Below are positions 1 to 6,863 of a stretch of 64,000 nt of DNA, one piece after another. The stretch is taken from contig NZ_WNKY01000009.1 of NCBI RefSeq assembly GCF_009720825.1, forward strand, positions 105,640 to 169,639, read 5' to 3'. Both the position numbers and the translations under genes were made by a program. The notes beneath the pieces are model-generated. The model saw nothing but the letters and a program-made list of their open reading frames with translations, made no database searches and had not been told where the DNA came from. The stretch comes from Duganella radicis (lineage in GTDB: Bacteria > Pseudomonadota > Gammaproteobacteria > Burkholderiales > Burkholderiaceae_D). The stretch's first letter is position 1. Each line of letters begins with the position of its first letter.

Positions 1-88
1 CAAATGCTCGTTCAATAGGTGTCATATTGTTGCACGAATGCGGCGAGGAGTGCTTCAATATCGGCATTGCTAACTGACGGGATACAAC

Positions 89-868
89 ATGGCTTACATC
101 GACGCGCTGGGCACCGAACATCAGGCCGATCCTAACGCCCGCATCGTCTCGCTGGTGCCGTCGATTACCGAGCTGCTGTGCGATCTCGGGCTGGCCGGGC
201 AGGTGGTGGGGCGCACCGGTTTCTGCATCCATCCGTGGGAGGCGGTGCAGGCCATTCCCAAAGTCGGTGGCACCAAGGATGTGAACCTGGAGAAGATCCG
301 CAAGCTGGCGCCGACCCATGTGGTGCTCAATATTGATGAAAACGAAAAGCCGACCGCCGACGCGCTGGCGGAGTTCGTGCCCAACCTGGTGGTCACCCAT
401 CCCTTGCGCCCTTACGACAACGTGGCGCTGGCGCGCCTGATGGGCGGCGTATTCTGCCGCGAGCAGCAGGCCGCGGCGTGGTGCGCGGCGTTCGAGGCGG
501 AGTATGCGCTATTGCAGGCCATGCCCAAGGGGCGGCCGCAGAATATGCTGTACTGCATCTGGCAAGACCCGTGGATGACGATTTCGCAGGACACCTACAT
601 CGCGCGCATGCTGGCGGAAATCGGCTGGAGCGTGCCGGATCTGGGCGAATCGCGCTATCCGGAATTCCGCTGGTCGCGTGAGCTGATCGATGGTATCGAC
701 GGCGTGCTGCTGTCGAGCGAGCCGTATCGCTTCACCGAGGCGCACGCGGATGTGCTGGAACGCCAGATCGGCAAGCCGGTGCTGCTGGTGGATGGGGAGA
801 TGATGTCGTGGTACGGCAGCCGTTCGCTGCAAGGACTGACATACCTGCGGGAGCTGGCGCGGCGCTAG
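89..868 (+). CDS. Cobalamin/metal-type periplasmic-binding-fold protein (BtuF-like)
   Basis: The 259-residue product has the helical-backbone metal-receptor fold (PF01497 type). RIVSLVPSITELLCDLG near residues 19-35 is the typical opening strand and helix of BtuF/FecB-like proteins, and GGTKDVNLEKI near 60-70 is the usual second signature. Family members bind cobalamin or iron chelates for ABC importers. There is no signal peptide and no transporter gene beside it, so this copy may act in the cytoplasm or its start may be mis-set; the ATG at 89 has only a weak ribosome site. It is convergent with the HPF-like gene. The fold is fairly sure; the ligand is not. Confidence 0.75.
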   Translation: MAYIDALGTEHQADPNARIVSLVPSITELLCDLGLAGQVVGRTGFCIHPWEAVQAIPKVGGTKDVNLEKIRKLAPTHVVLNIDENEKPTADALAEFVPNLVVTHPLRPYDNVALARLMGGVFCREQQAAAWCAAFEAEYALLQAMPKGRPQNMLYCIWQDPWMTISQDTYIARMLAEIGWSVPDLGESRYPEFRWSRELIDGIDGVLLSSEPYRFTEAHADVLERQIGKPVLLVDGEMMSWYGSRSLQGLTYLRELARR

Positions 869-884
869 CCCCCGCGCGTCCTGT

Positions 885-1259
885 CTATTCGTCCTGTTCG
901 TCCACCACAGCGGCCGAGGCGGTGGCGAGGCCGGCGGCGTGGCGCTTGTTGTCGTGCAGTTTGCCCACCGCGCTGTCGACCGCGCGTTTCAGCTTGTCGG
1001 TGGCGCCGCTGATGGCCTGATGCAGGGTGGCGGCATGGTCGCTGACCGCGATGGGTTGAAGACCAGTAAGACGTGCTTCCATCAAGCAGCGGTTATCACC
1101 ATCGGCCGACTTCTGGCCCAGGTTATCGCTGAGATGGACTTCGACGCGGGTGATTTGCTCGCCGAAGCGGTGGAGGGCATTGCTCACGACAGATTGCACG
1201 TGCTCGTCGAGACCGGAATGACGATCGATGGTTTTGTCGGTATTGATTTGGATTTGCAT
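885..1259 (-). CDS. HPF/RaiA-family ribosome-associated protein
   Basis: A 124-residue protein that begins MQIQINTDK and has the beta-alpha-beta-beta-beta-alpha pattern of the hibernation-promoting factor family. These proteins bind the 30S decoding region and stabilise idle ribosomes. I chose the ATG at 1259 because AGGAG lies 8 bases upstream; an in-frame start at 1292 would add eleven residues without a better site. The C-terminal tail is Ala/His-rich and there is no long-HPF dimerisation domain. It follows the DUF1345 gene by about 70 bases on the same strand, so it may be the last gene of that transcript. Short HPF relatives away from rpoN are common, and this copy need not be the main HPF. 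Confidence 0.75.
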   Translation of the reverse strand: MQIQINTDKTIDRHSGLDEHVQSVVSNALHRFGEQITRVEVHLSDNLGQKSADGDNRCLMEARLTGLQPIAVSDHAATLHQAISGATDKLKRAVDSAVGKLHDNKRHAAGLATASAAVVDEQDE

Positions 1260-1328
1260 ACGCTTGCTCCTGTGGTTGGACTGCGTAACCATCTTACTCC
1301 TTCCCGCCTTAAGTGCGCGTTAAATAAA

Positions 1329-1982
1329 TCACCCAATCAGGGAGGCGGCGATGTTGATCGAGAGGCCGAGGATGGCCAGGTTGTAGAAGAAGCACAGCAC
1401 GGATTGGCCCAGCACCACTTGCCGCATGCCGCGGCTGCGCACAGTGACGTCGGAGGTCTGCACCGCCACGCTGATGGTGAACGAGAAGTACAGGAAGTCC
1501 CAGTAGTTGGGCGCCAGCCCGCTGTCCGGGAAGCCCAGCGGTTTGTCGTCGTCGGCGGCGGTGTAGTAGAGGTGGGCGTAGTGGGAGCAGAACATCACGC
1601 CCACCATGAACCAGGAACCGATCAGGGTCAGCACGCTCAGCGCATAGTGCTGCACCGGCGCGCCCGGCGCCCGCGCCGCCAGTTGTGACACAATCGCCGC
1701 CAGGCTGACCATCACCGCCAGCGACAGCACGGCCAGGATCACCGGCCCTTTTTCATCCTGCCGGCAGGCCGCGCGCTTGATGTCGTGGTGGTCGGCTTGC
1801 ATCATCATCCACGCCATCATGGCCAGGTAGCTCCATACCAGCACGTTCCAGCAGGTCAGCACCTGGGTGACCGTCGACCAGGCATCGGGCAGGAAGCAGC
1901 TGGCCGCCACCGCCAGCGCGATGGCCGTGCTCAGATGCGGGCGGCTGTGGATGATGGCAGGCAGCGGCAGGCGCAAGCTCAT
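1329..1982 (-). CDS. DUF1345 membrane protein
   Basis: 217 residues with about five hydrophobic helices and the family hallmark YWDFLYFSFTISVAVQTSDV near residues 160-180, which resembles a pore-like segment. DUF1345 proteins are inner-membrane proteins of unknown role. The start codon overlaps the stop of the upstream MFS gene by four bases (ATGA arrangement), so the two are very likely translationally coupled. No ligand can be inferred. Confidence 0.8.
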   Translation of the reverse strand: MSLRLPLPAIIHSRPHLSTAIALAVAASCFLPDAWSTVTQVLTCWNVLVWSYLAMMAWMMMQADHHDIKRAACRQDEKGPVILAVLSLAVMVSLAAIVSQLAARAPGAPVQHYALSVLTLIGSWFMVGVMFCSHYAHLYYTAADDDKPLGFPDSGLAPNYWDFLYFSFTISVAVQTSDVTVRSRGMRQVVLGQSVLCFFYNLAILGLSINIAASLIG

Positions 1983-3214
1983 TTTTTATCCTCGTGCGGA
2001 AAACGGTCCATGCGTGACAATACCGGGAACAGCACGGTCCATGCGCCAACCACGCCCAGCGTGGCGGCGCCGCCGAACAGGATGGCGCGCGTCAGGCCCA
2101 GCCAGCCGGCGGTGAGGCCCGATTCGAATTCGCCCAGTTCGTTCGAGGCGCCGATGAACACGGAGTTGACCGCGCTGACGCGGCCGCGGATTTCGTCCGG
2201 CGTTTCGTACTGTACCAGCAGGTGGCGCACATACACGCTGATCATGTCGCCGGCGCCCATCAGGAACAGCGCCACCAGCGCCACGATGAAGCTGGTGGTG
2301 GCGCCCAGCACGATGGTGCAGACGCCAAACACCGCCACGCCGCCCAGCATCCACGCCCCCACGCGGCGCGTGATGGGGAAGAAGGCCAGCGCGATCGAGC
2401 ACAGGGCCGCGCCGATGCCGGGCGCGGTACGCAGCGCGCCCAGCCCGCTCGGACCGATGTGCAGCACGTCGTGCGCCAGCGCCGGCAGCAGGGCGGTGGC
2501 GCCGCCGAACAGCACCGCAAACAGGTCGAGCGAGATCGCGCCCAGCACCACTTTCTTCGACCAGACGAAGCGCAAGCCTTCCAGCACCGTGTGCCATGAG
2601 GCCGGCCCGCTGGCGCTGGCCTGTTTTACCGATTTCACCATCGACATCATCACCACCGCCGCCACCAGCAGGCCGGAGGAAATCATATACACCGCTTTCG
2701 GTCCGGCCAGGTAGAACAGGCCGCCCAGCGTGGGGCCGAGGATGACCGCCACGTGGAAGCTGGACGAACTCAGCGCCACCGCCTTGCTGAAGCTTTCCTG
2801 CGGCACCAGGTTGACCAGGATGGCTTGTGTGGCCGGCCCCATGAAGGCGCGCGCGCTGCCGTACACGGCCAGCACGGCAAACACCGGCCACACGGCGCTC
2901 AGGCCGGTGTAGGTGAAGCCAAGCAGCATCAGGCCGCACAGCAGCTGGGCGCCGAGCGCCAGCGCGATCAGGTTGCGGCGGTCGTAGCGGTCGGCGGCGT
3001 GGCCGGCGATCAGGATCAGCAGCAGGAAAGGCAGGAATTGCGCCAGGCCGATCAGGCCCAGGTCGTACAGGTTGTGCGTCATCGAATAGACTTGCCAGCC
3101 GATGGCGACGTTTTGCATTTGCACGGCCAGCGTGGCCAGGGTACGGGCGGAGAGGTAGAGCGTGAAGTTACGGTGGCGCAGGACGCTGAAACCGTTGGAG
3201 GAACTGTCGGACAT
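1979..3214 (-). CDS. MFS transporter, EntS/MFS_3 type
   Basis: About 411 residues with twelve predicted membrane spans and the major-facilitator loop motif GHAADRYDRRN near residues 70-80. The NFTLYLSARTLATLAVQMQNVAIGWQ-like beginning is characteristic of the MFS_3 group, which includes the enterobactin exporter EntS. I chose the start MSDSSSNG at 3214; an in-frame codon at 3259 would add fifteen unlikely residues. It precedes and overlaps the DUF1345 gene. The substrate is unknown; no siderophore genes are nearby, so a siderophore role is not supported. Confidence 0.85.
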   Translation of the reverse strand: MSDSSSNGFSVLRHRNFTLYLSARTLATLAVQMQNVAIGWQVYSMTHNLYDLGLIGLAQFLPFLLLILIAGHAADRYDRRNLIALALGAQLLCGLMLLGFTYTGLSAVWPVFAVLAVYGSARAFMGPATQAILVNLVPQESFSKAVALSSSSFHVAVILGPTLGGLFYLAGPKAVYMISSGLLVAAVVMMSMVKSVKQASASGPASWHTVLEGLRFVWSKKVVLGAISLDLFAVLFGGATALLPALAHDVLHIGPSGLGALRTAPGIGAALCSIALAFFPITRRVGAWMLGGVAVFGVCTIVLGATTSFIVALVALFLMGAGDMISVYVRHLLVQYETPDEIRGRVSAVNSVFIGASNELGEFESGLTAGWLGLTRAILFGGAATLGVVGAWTVLFPVLSRMDRFPHEDKK

Positions 3215-3274
3215 TGGGTCTTTCGGGATGCCGAGCCTCGGGGACTCTGCATCCCGCAAGGCCCGGTGGGATGG

Positions 3275-4300
3275 TTAGCTGTTGATGTCGGCCTCGGTGG
3301 TGAAGGCGTCCGCGTAGAACTCTTCATCCGGCAGGCCGCACTGGGCGACAAAGTCTTTCCTGGCCGATTCCACCATGATGGGTGCGCCGCAGGCGTAGAC
3401 CTGGTGGCCGGACAGGTCCGGCAGGTCGGCCATCACGGCCTGGTGCACGAAGCCGGTGCGGCCGGCCCAGTGGTCTTCCGGCAGCAGGTTGGACAGCACC
3501 GGCACGTAGTGGAAGTTCGGCATTTTCGCGGCCCAGTCGCGGCACAGCGCGTCCATGTACAGATCCTGCGGGCGGCGGCCGCCCCAGTACAGGGTCATCT
3601 TGCGGGGCGAGCCTTGCGCGCGCAGATGTTCGACGATGGCCTTGATCGGCGCGAAGCCGGTGCCGGAGGCCAGCAGCACGATCGGCTTGTCGGAATCCTC
3701 GCGCACGAAGAAGGTGCCCATCGGGCCTTCGAAGCGCAGGATGTCGCGTTCCTTCATGCTGGTGAACACCTGGTCGGTGAACAGGCCGCCCGGCATGTGG
3801 CGGATGTGCAGGGCCAGCGGCTGGTTCTGGTCCGGCGGCGTGGCGATGCTGTAGCTGCGGCGCTTGCCGTCCTTCAGCATGAATTCGATGTACTGGCCGG
3901 CGCGGAATTTCAGGGTTTCGTTGGCCGGCAGTTGCAAGGTCATGACGATCACGTCCGACGCGACTTTTTCCAGCGTCGACACGCGCGACGGCATTTTACG
4001 GATAGGATATTCGTCGCTGCCCGCCACTTCGCGCGCCTCGATCACCAGGTCGCCTTGCGTGGTGGCGCAGCACAGCAGCGAGTAGCCGGCCGCCTCCTCG
4101 TCCTTGGTCAGGGCGCGTTCCTGGTGCGGCTTATGCGTCACCGAGCCGGAAACCACCTTGCCCTTGCAGGAGCTGCAAGCGCCGTTTTTGCAGCCGTAAG
4201 GCAGGCCGACGCCGGCGCGCATGGCGGCCGCCAGGATGGTTTCGTCTTCCTCGCAGCTGAATTGATGGCCGCTAGGCTGTACAGTTATCTGAAACGTCAT
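3275..4300 (-). CDS. 2Fe-2S flavin reductase, CDP-6-deoxy-3,4-glucoseen reductase-like
   Basis: A 341-residue electron-transfer protein. An N-terminal plant-type ferredoxin domain has Cys37, Cys42, Cys45 and Cys77 (CKNGACSSC, then LCC). A ferredoxin-reductase module follows with the FAD motif RRSYSIA near 150 and the NAD(P) motif GTGFAPIKA near 222. Such proteins pass electrons from NAD(P)H to partner oxygenases or dehydratases. The CDP-sugar name is inherited by homology, and no CDP-sugar genes are nearby. The ATG at 4300 is used because the ferredoxin domain begins there; the longer open frame upstream is antisense to the SDR gene. The divergent SDR gene starts only 12 bases away. Confidence 0.85.
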   Translation of the reverse strand: MTFQITVQPSGHQFSCEEDETILAAAMRAGVGLPYGCKNGACSSCKGKVVSGSVTHKPHQERALTKDEEAAGYSLLCCATTQGDLVIEAREVAGSDEYPIRKMPSRVSTLEKVASDVIVMTLQLPANETLKFRAGQYIEFMLKDGKRRSYSIATPPDQNQPLALHIRHMPGGLFTDQVFTSMKERDILRFEGPMGTFFVREDSDKPIVLLASGTGFAPIKAIVEHLRAQGSPRKMTLYWGGRRPQDLYMDALCRDWAAKMPNFHYVPVLSNLLPEDHWAGRTGFVHQAVMADLPDLSGHQVYACGAPIMVESARKDFVAQCGLPDEEFYADAFTTEADINS

Positions 4301-4312
4301 ACAATCTTTCTG

Positions 4313-5200
4313 ATGAAAAACTTCAAAATTCACAAATTCCAACGGCCGCGCGTGCTGATCGTCGGCTGCGGCGATGTCGGCATGCGCCTGTTGCCGCTGC
4401 TGACCCCGCATTTCCGCGTGTTCGCCACCACCAGTCAGCGGGAGCGCTGCGCCGAACTGCGCGCCGCCGGCGCCGTGCCGCTGGTGGCCGATCTCGACCA
4501 TCCTGCCAGTTTGCGCCGCCTTACCGGGCTGGCGCCCTGGGTGATCCACCTGGCGCCGCCGCCTGCCGAAGGCGTGCTGGACAGCCGCACGCGCAATTTG
4601 ACCGCCATTTTACCCGAGCAAGGACGCTTGGTTTATATCAGTACCACCGGTGTCTATGGCGACTGTGGCGGCGCCCGCTTCGACGAGAGTCGTCCGGTGG
4701 CGCCGCGCAATGGCCGGGCGCTGCGCCGGGTCGACGCCGAGCGCACCCTGCGGCGCTGGGCGCGGCGCAGCGGGGCGGCGCTGTCCATCCTGCGCGTGCC
4801 GGGGATTTACGCCGCGGATCGCCTGCCGCTCAAGCGCTTGCAGCAGGGCACGCCCGCGCTGATCGCGGCGGACGACGTCTATACCAACCACATCCATGCC
4901 GACGACCTGGCGGCCATCATCGCCAAAGCGCTGTTTCGTGCGCTACCGCACCGTATCTACCATGCGGTGGATGACAGCGAGATGAAGATGGCGGAATATT
5001 TCGATGCCGTGGCGGACGCCTTTCAGCTGCCCCGGCCGCCGCGTCTGCCGCGTGCGGAATTGCAGCAGGTGGTGACGCCGGCGCTGCTGTCGTTCATGTC
5101 GGAATCGCGCCGGCTGGACAACGGCCGCATCCGGCGCGAACTGGGTGTGCGTTTGCGTTATCCAACGGTTATTTCCATGTTGGAACGTAAAGATGTGTAA
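4313..5200 (+). CDS. NAD-dependent epimerase/dehydratase family (SDR) protein
   Basis: 295 residues of the extended SDR family. The nucleotide motif is VLIVGCGDVGMRLL near residues 14-27 (GxGxxG), and STTGVYGDCGG near 108 supplies the Ser and the YGD element of YeeZ-like proteins. YeeZ-type SDRs are conserved but of uncertain substrate. The canonical YxxxK catalytic pair is not obvious, as in other atypical SDRs. The ATG at 4313 lies 12 bases from the opposite start and has no clear ribosome site, so translation may be leaderless. Confidence 0.75.
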   Translation: MKNFKIHKFQRPRVLIVGCGDVGMRLLPLLTPHFRVFATTSQRERCAELRAAGAVPLVADLDHPASLRRLTGLAPWVIHLAPPPAEGVLDSRTRNLTAILPEQGRLVYISTTGVYGDCGGARFDESRPVAPRNGRALRRVDAERTLRRWARRSGAALSILRVPGIYAADRLPLKRLQQGTPALIAADDVYTNHIHADDLAAIIAKALFRALPHRIYHAVDDSEMKMAEYFDAVADAFQLPRPPRLPRAELQQVVTPALLSFMSESRRLDNGRIRRELGVRLRYPTVISMLERKDV

Positions 5201-5339
5201 AGATGCCGAAAGATCAAGGTATTGCAAGCCTGGCGTCAGATTTATGTGACAAGATTATAAGTTGGTACGTTTGACGGAGATCAGAGAGTTCGTCGCGTGA
5301 TAGGATAGTGTTAGCCATCTTCCATTAAGGAGTGCGCGC

Positions 5340-5591
5340 ATGGTAGCCAGTTTGCAGCCCACCAAGGAGCAAGTCCGCGCCTACATGCATCAGCGACAGC
5401 GTGAGTTTTGTCGCCGGCCGCCGCCCTTGCCGGAAGAAATCCGCCGCCAGTTGGGCTGGCACTACAGCGCCGACTGCCTCGAACACTTCTCCACCGCCAC
5501 CTTATTTCTGCCAAGCACGATTGCCCAGTTGGCCGCCCTGATGGCGGTCGAATGGTGTTTTCTGGCGGCCGGCGTGCGCCGTCCGAATTGA
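5340..5591 (+). CDS. Small hypothetical protein, 83 aa
   Basis: Unrecognised. A clear AAGGAG ribosome site lies 8 bases before the ATG, which supports translation. The N-terminal half is polar (MVASLQPTKEQVRAYM, then an Arg/Pro-rich stretch). The C-terminal half, about residues 55-78, is hydrophobic (FLPSTIAQLAALMAVEWCFL) and could be one membrane or buried helix. It stands alone between the SDR gene and a small HTH-like gene. Confidence 0.6.
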   Translation: MVASLQPTKEQVRAYMHQRQREFCRRPPPLPEEIRRQLGWHYSADCLEHFSTATLFLPSTIAQLAALMAVEWCFLAAGVRRPN

Positions 5592-5690
5592 TCTTTACAT
5601 GGTTTGATACTTTTTTTTACAACAAAGTTCGCCATAGCATAAAAAATGGGGTTAGAATCTATCCAATTCTCACTCTCATTGGTTTTGTGT

Positions 5691-5709
5691 CGTTTTTTTC
5701 CAAAAAACG
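5691..5709. repeat. Short perfect palindrome before the HTH-like gene
   Basis: CGTTTTTTtccAAAAAACG has 8-base arms and a 3-base loop. It lies in an AT-rich 140-base gap and ends just before the ribosome site (GAAGGA) of the gene at 5732. It could be an operator, an RNA hairpin in the leader, or a weak bidirectional terminator for the gene at 5340. Confidence 0.55.
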
Positions 5710-5731
5710 GCGAAGGAACCTGCTAAATACC

Positions 5732-5971
5732 ATGTCCCTGAAAGAAATCACCGCGTCGCCGACCTACAACCCTAACCGCGTGCTGGACGCGATCATTGAA
5801 AAACTGCAACTGAAAAACGATGCAGCCCTGTCGCGCGCGCTGGAAGTGGCCCCGCCGGTCATCTCCAAAATCCGCCACAACACCCTGCCGATCGGCGCCA
5901 CCATCCTGATCCGCATGCACGAGATCAGCGATTTCAGCATTCGCGAACTGCGCGAAATGATGGCCTCCTGA
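5732..5971 (+). CDS. Small putative HTH DNA-binding protein, 79 aa
   Basis: The product starts MSLKEITASPTYNPNRVL. Residues about 27-52 (LKNDAALSRALEVAPPVISKIRHN) look like a lambda-repressor-type helix-turn-helix, with ALSRALEV as the first helix and PPVISKIRH as the recognition helix. No other domain is present. I chose the ATG at 5732 because GAAGGA precedes it; longer in-frame starts run through the AT-rich intergenic region. It may bind the palindrome just upstream, but that is inference. A bidirectional-looking terminator follows. Confidence 0.65.
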   Translation: MSLKEITASPTYNPNRVLDAIIEKLQLKNDAALSRALEVAPPVISKIRHNTLPIGATILIRMHEISDFSIRELREMMAS

Positions 5972-5988
5972 TATCGGGCACCCCATAG

Positions 5989-6026
5989 AAAAACGGCGCG
6001 CACCTCACGGTTACGCGCCGTTTTTT
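5989..6026. terminator. Bidirectional rho-independent terminator
   Basis: An inverted repeat AAAAACGGCGCG / CGCGCCGTTTTTT with a 13-base loop lies between two convergent genes (ends at 5971 and 6040). It has an A-run on one side and a T-run on the other, so it can serve both strands. Confidence 0.85.
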
Positions 6027-6039
6027 CATGCCGGCCGGT

Positions 6040-6753
6040 TCAGGCGGTCAGGCGCGGGCGCTGGCTGTAAAAGCTCGACTGCTGGGCCGCCGCGATCACC
6101 GCTTCGGCTTGCAGGGCGCTGGCGCCGATCACGCCGGAATGGGCAAAGCCGGCGGCCACGCCGGAGTGGGCCATCCTGGCGCCGGCCACGTCCGAGTGGG
6201 CCACTTTCGCGCCGACCACGCCCGAGTGCGCGACCTTGGCCCCCACCACGCCCGAGTGCGCCACTTTGGCGCCAATCACGCCCGAGTGGGCGAATTGCGC
6301 GCCGGCCACGCCGGAGTGGGCAAACGACGCCGCCGCCACGCCCGAATGGGCCGCCTTGGCCTGCTCGGCCTGGCGCACATAGTCTTCGCCGAAGGTGTCT
6401 TCGTACAGCTCTTTCATGCGCATGCCGACACGGATGTGGGCCGCTTCGTCATCCTCGCCGCGCAGGCCGATGTAAGGGAAGTGGTGCAGGAAGTGGCCGA
6501 ACACGGCCGCGCAATCGGCCGCGTATTTCATGGTGTCCAGGATGTGGTAGTGCCAGAAGGTGTCGACATCCACCAGCGGCGCCGTCTGCTCGTTCGGGAA
6601 CTTCTTCATCAGGAACAGGAAGCGGCGATATTCGAACTCGACGGCGTTGGCGCGTTCCAGCGTCCAGCCTTCGCCCGATTCCTCGTGCATCAGTTTGACT
6701 TTGATTGGTTCCAGATCGAGGGCGTTGATGGCGTGCATGTCTTGGGCATTCAT
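6040..6753 (-). CDS. Glycine-rich-domain (GRDP/COG4278-like) protein with decapeptide repeat tail
   Basis: 237 residues in two parts. Residues 1-130 carry the family hallmark VDTFWHYHILDTMKYAADC near 63-81, the His/Trp-rich motif of glycine-rich-domain proteins (DUF1399 type), whose biochemistry is unknown. Residues 135-213 are eight near-identical decapeptides, AHSGVxGAxx, starting at 135, 145, 155, 165, 175, 185, 195 and 204. Related proteins often end in Gly/Cys-rich low-complexity tails; here the tail is His-Ser-Gly-Val based. The start at 6753 (MNAQDM) follows AGGAAAA; an upstream in-frame ATG at 6804 has no good site. There is no signal peptide and no maturation enzyme beside it. Confidence 0.7.
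   Translation of the reverse strand: MNAQDMHAINALDLEPIKVKLMHEESGEGWTLERANAVEFEYRRFLFLMKKFPNEQTAPLVDVDTFWHYHILDTMKYAADCAAVFGHFLHHFPYIGLRGEDDEAAHIRVGMRMKELYEDTFGEDYVRQAEQAKAAHSGVAAASFAHSGVAGAQFAHSGVIGAKVAHSGVVGAKVAHSGVVGAKVAHSDVAGARMAHSGVAAGFAHSGVIGASALQAEAVIAAAQQSSFYSQRPRLTA
6115..6351 (-). repeat. Tandem 30-bp coding repeat (eight decapeptides)
   Basis: Eight consecutive copies of a 30-base unit (the last is 27 bases before the next AHSGV-type start) encode AHSGV plus five variable residues. The two middle copies, GAKVAHSGVV, are identical in protein and nearly so in DNA. One copy has Asp for Gly (AHSDV). Confidence 0.9.
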
Positions 6754-6863
6754 CAGGATTTTCCTTTGCGTATTGATGCGGGTTGAAAGAAGCAGCAGAC
6801 GCATTTGATTTTGCCCGTGGGAGACAGGTGTTCCTTGATGTTAATCAATGTTTGAGAGGAAAG

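Noticed and set aside
2753..4312. A long plus-strand open frame running from 2753 into the SDR gene, which would give an 815-residue protein.
   Set aside because: The first 520 codons are antisense to the MFS and reductase genes and give Gln/Arg/His-rich low-complexity protein. Only 4313-5200 shows a real SDR sequence.
6115..6351. The 30-base periodic repeat, considered as a CRISPR array.
   Set aside because: There are no spacers; the units are continuous and in frame within a coding gene, and no cas genes are present.
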